Shown here: in pieces, positions 3,967 to 6,350 of the stretch
Layout of the letters: each line of letters opens with the position of its first letter
Numbering within the stretch: the first letter of the stretch is position 1
Origin: Pseudomonadota bacterium
Lineage (GTDB): Bacteria; Desulfobacterota; GWC2-55-46; JADFVP01
DNA length: 6,350 bases
NCBI GenBank assembly: GCA_015222595.1
Contig: JADFVP010000109.1
Location: forward strand, 1 to 6,350
Direction: 5' to 3'
The notes under the pieces: generated by a model
What the model saw: the letters and a program-made list of their open reading frames with translations, nothing else
What the model was told of the DNA's origin: nothing
The model's database searches: none
Program-made: the position numbers and the translations under genes

Positions 3967-6350
3967 ATGATTAAATCCATAATAGAGCTTTCGCTCAAAA
4001 ACCGTTTTATAGTAATCCTCGCAACGCTCTTCGTGGTCGCCTGGGGCGCGTACGCCGTGGTGCAGACTCCGCTTGACGCAATACCCGACCTCTCCGACGT
4101 GCAGGTAATCATCTATACCGACTTTCAGGGCCAGGCCCCTCAGGTGGTCGAAGAGCAGGTGACCTATCCGCTCACCTCGGCCATGCTCTCTGTGCCGGGC
4201 GCAAAGACAGTGCGCGGGTACTCCTTCTTCGGCCTCTCGTTCGTCTACGTCATTTTCGAGGACAATACCGACATCTACTGGGCGCGCTCCCGCGTGCTCG
4301 AATACCTCAACTTCGTCTCTTCTCGTCTACCGGCAGGCGTTACCCCGACGCTCGGCCCCGACGCCACAGGCGTCGGCTGGGTCTATGAGTACGCCATTGT
4401 GGACTACACCGGGGCGCACGACCTCGCTGAGCTTCGCTCTATTCAGGACTGGTTCCTGCGCTACGAACTCCAGACCGTTCCGGGAGTATCGGAGGTTGCA
4501 AGTATCGGCGGCTTCGTAAAGCAGTATCAGATAGAGGTAGACCCGAACCGGCTTCGCGCCCACTCCATCCCCATTGGTGCCGTTAAGCACGCAGTGATGC
4601 GCTCCAACAGAGATGTCGGCGGCAAGGTGGTAGAGATGGCCGAGACCGAGTTCATGGTGCGCGGCCTCGGTTATATAAAATCTATAGACGACATTAGAAA
4701 CATCGCCGTCGGCATCGACGCCAAAGGCACGCCCGTTACGGTAAAGGATATTGCCAACGTGCACATAGGCCCGGAGCTTCGGCGCGGCGTAGCGGAGCTT
4801 GACGGCGTGGGCGAGGTGGCAGGCGGGGTTGTCATAATGCGCTACGGCGAGAACGCGCTGAACGTCATAGAGGCCGTTAAGGAGAAGATCGAGAGCCTGA
4901 AGAGCGGCCTGCCCGAAGGCGTGGAGATAGTGCCGGTCTACGACCGGTCCGGTCTCATTGAACGCGCAATAGATACCCTTAAAGAAAAGCTCATAGAAGA
5001 GTCGATAGTAGTAGCCGTTATCTGCATCATCTTCCTGCTCCACGTCAGAAGCGCTCTCGTTGCCATACTGACGCTGCCGATTGGGATACTTATGGCCTAC
5101 ATCGTCATGAGCTATCAGGGGATAAACGCCAATATAATGAGCCTCGGAGGCATAGCCATAGCAATAGGCGCGATGATAGACGCGGCTATCGTCATGGTGG
5201 AGAATACGCACAAGCACATAGAGCGCGCGCGAGCGAGCGGTGCTGAGATAACCTCCAAGCTGCACTGGCAGTTGGTGCGCGACTCTGCCACGGAGGTCGG
5301 CCCTGCGCTCTTCTTTTCGCTCCTCATAATCACCTTCTCTTTTCTGCCGGTCTTTTCACTCGAAGCGCAGGAGGGCAGGCTCTTTAGCCCTCTGGCCTTT
5401 ACCAAGACCTACGCAATGGGGGCCTCTGCAATTTTAGCCGTTACTCTCGTCCCTGTGCTTATGGGTTATCTTATAAGGGGGCGCATAATACCCGAAGAGC
5501 GCAACCCGGTAAACAGGCTGCTTATCTATATCTACCGCCCGGTACTGATGTTGGCGCTCAGGTACAAGCTCTTTGTGCTTGTTATTGCGTTGGTGGCCTG
5601 CGCCGTTACACTTGTGCCGCTTAAAAAGATAGGCTCCGAGTTCATGCCGCCGCTCGACGAGGGAGACCTGCTCTACATGCCGACCACGCTGCCCTCAATT
5701 TCGGTTACCAAGGCGCGCGAACTGTTGCAGCAGACGGATAAGATAATAAAGACATTCCCTGAGGTGGCCCGCGTCTTCGGCAAGATCGGGCGGGCCGAGA
5801 CCGCAACAGACCCAGCGCCGCTTTCGATGATAGAGACGACGATAACGCTCAAAGAGAAGTCTATGTGGCGCCCCGGCATGACGGTAGAGAAGCTGGTCGC
5901 CGAGATGGACGCGGCAATAAACTTTCCGGGTCTCACGAACGCCTGGACCATGCCGATAAAGACGCGCGTGGATATGCTCTCTACCGGAATAAAGACTCCG
6001 GTCGGAGTTAAGATTGCCGGAGACGATTTAGAGGTGCTCGAACGGCTTGGCCGCAGGGTCGAGGAGATACTGAGAACCGAACCGGGCACTCAGTCTGTCT
6101 ACGCCGAGCGTGTTGTCGGGGGCAACTATCTCGACTACGACATAGACCGTCTTGCTGCGGCCCGCTACGGTCTAACGGTCGGCGACGTGCAGGACATAAT
6201 CAGCTCGGCAATAGGTGGCATGAACGTTACCACAACGGTCGAGGGGCTTGCGCGCTATCCGGTCAACATCCGTTACGGGCGCGAACTTAGAGACAACCTA
6301 TCGTCACTGAGGCGCATACTTGTGCCAACGCCCACTGGGGTGCAGATACC
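3967..6350 (+). CDS. cusA: CusA-like RND copper/silver efflux pump (partial, 3' end outside window)
   Basis: Inner-membrane, proton-driven pump that should export Cu(I)/Ag(I) through the adaptor and channel. The frame is open to the right edge: about 794 residues of roughly 1040-1050, so there is no stop. The start ATG is supported by the typical N-terminus MIKSIIELSLKNRFIVI. TM1 is about 12-30; the first periplasmic porter part follows (with PGAKTVRGYSFFG and DATGVGWVYEYA); TM2-6 are about 343-505; TM7 is about 536-556; the second periplasmic part is incomplete. D405 in GAMIDAAIV (TM4) matches the CusA proton-relay Asp. Met 571, 621 and 670 (LLYMPTTLP, LSMIETT, VDMLSTG) line up with the E. 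coli metal-binding triad 573/623/672. TM methionines 391, 403, 410, 484 and 499 match the proposed relay, but the pair M271/M755 is replaced by Leu 271 and Asn 753. No good Shine-Dalgarno is seen, only a purine-rich AAGAAGAAAAA (3952-3962), so translation may depend on coupling to the adaptor gene 45 bases upstream. Confidence 0.95.
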   Translation, partial: MIKSIIELSLKNRFIVILATLFVVAWGAYAVVQTPLDAIPDLSDVQVIIYTDFQGQAPQVVEEQVTYPLTSAMLSVPGAKTVRGYSFFGLSFVYVIFEDNTDIYWARSRVLEYLNFVSSRLPAGVTPTLGPDATGVGWVYEYAIVDYTGAHDLAELRSIQDWFLRYELQTVPGVSEVASIGGFVKQYQIEVDPNRLRAHSIPIGAVKHAVMRSNRDVGGKVVEMAETEFMVRGLGYIKSIDDIRNIAVGIDAKGTPVTVKDIANVHIGPELRRGVAELDGVGEVAGGVVIMRYGENALNVIEAVKEKIESLKSGLPEGVEIVPVYDRSGLIERAIDTLKEKLIEESIVVAVICIIFLLHVRSALVAILTLPIGILMAYIVMSYQGINANIMSLGGIAIAIGAMIDAAIVMVENTHKHIERARASGAEITSKLHWQLVRDSATEVGPALFFSLLIITFSFLPVFSLEAQEGRLFSPLAFTKTYAMGASAILAVTLVPVLMGYLIRGRIIPEERNPVNRLLIYIYRPVLMLALRYKLFVLVIALVACAVTLVPLKKIGSEFMPPLDEGDLLYMPTTLPSISVTKARELLQQTDKIIKTFPEVARVFGKIGRAETATDPAPLSMIETTITLKEKSMWRPGMTVEKLVAEMDAAINFPGLTNAWTMPIKTRVDMLSTGIKTPVGVKIAGDDLEVLERLGRRVEEILRTEPGTQSVYAERVVGGNYLDYDIDRLAAARYGLTVGDVQDIISSAIGGMNVTTTVEGLARYPVNIRYGRELRDNLSSLRRILVPTPTGVQI

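Noticed and set aside
4327..5265. 312-codon open frame on the - strand inside the pump gene
   Set aside because: It is fully antisense to conserved CusA sequence, with biased composition (His, Tyr, Ala, Asp) and no motif; it is a by-product of codon bias.
5673..6089. 138-codon - strand frame in the pump gene
   Set aside because: It is a Ser/Ile/Val-rich shadow of conserved pump sequence and has no domain.

Overview
The window carries the start of a tripartite heavy-metal efflux operon of the Cus type (copper(I)/silver), read on the + strand. It encodes a TolC-like outer-membrane channel (1079-2404), a CusB-like periplasmic adaptor (2482-3921) and a CusA-like RND pump that runs off the right edge (3967-6350, about 794 of roughly 1040 residues). 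All three identities come from sequence motifs. The pump keeps the intramembrane aspartate and the three periplasmic methionines known from E. coli CusA. Together the proteins should form a channel-adaptor-pump complex spanning both membranes that moves Cu(I)/Ag(I) out of the periplasm, so the host is a diderm (Gram-negative-type) bacterium.

Left of the operon there are three blocks. Positions 2-160 hold the C-terminal end of an unrecognised, polar + strand gene. A questionable small basic ORF overlaps its end, and both are closed by a very good intrinsic terminator at 322-357. A gap of about 100 bases carrying short G/T-rich repeats follows. Then comes a convergent small cysteine-rich protein (753-436, - strand) with paired CxxC zinc-ribbon-like motifs and no assigned function.

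The 325-base gap between that gene and the operon (754-1078) is the most information-dense part of the window. In order it holds a consensus-like sigma70 promoter whose 17-base spacer is exactly a dyad (TTCTA-N7-TAGAA), a strong terminator hairpin beginning at about the predicted transcription start, a second copy of the dyad, two 8-base direct repeats, an extended -10 element (TGCTATAAT), a 17-base imperfect tandem repeat in the leader, and a Shine-Dalgarno sequence ahead of a TTG start. This looks like two-layer control of the efflux operon: a repressor operator with a promoter-terminator pair, plus an apparently activator-dependent second promoter. No regulator gene is visible here.

The organism cannot be named. 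Coding DNA is moderately GC-rich, yet ATA (Ile) and AGA/AGG (Arg) codons are common, and ribosome sites are of the GGAGG kind. That fits lineages such as Desulfobacterota or Nitrospirota/Nitrospinota, but this is only an impression. The efflux system belongs to a well-known family; what may be new is its control region, the methionine-rich tail of the adaptor, and the small Cys-rich protein.
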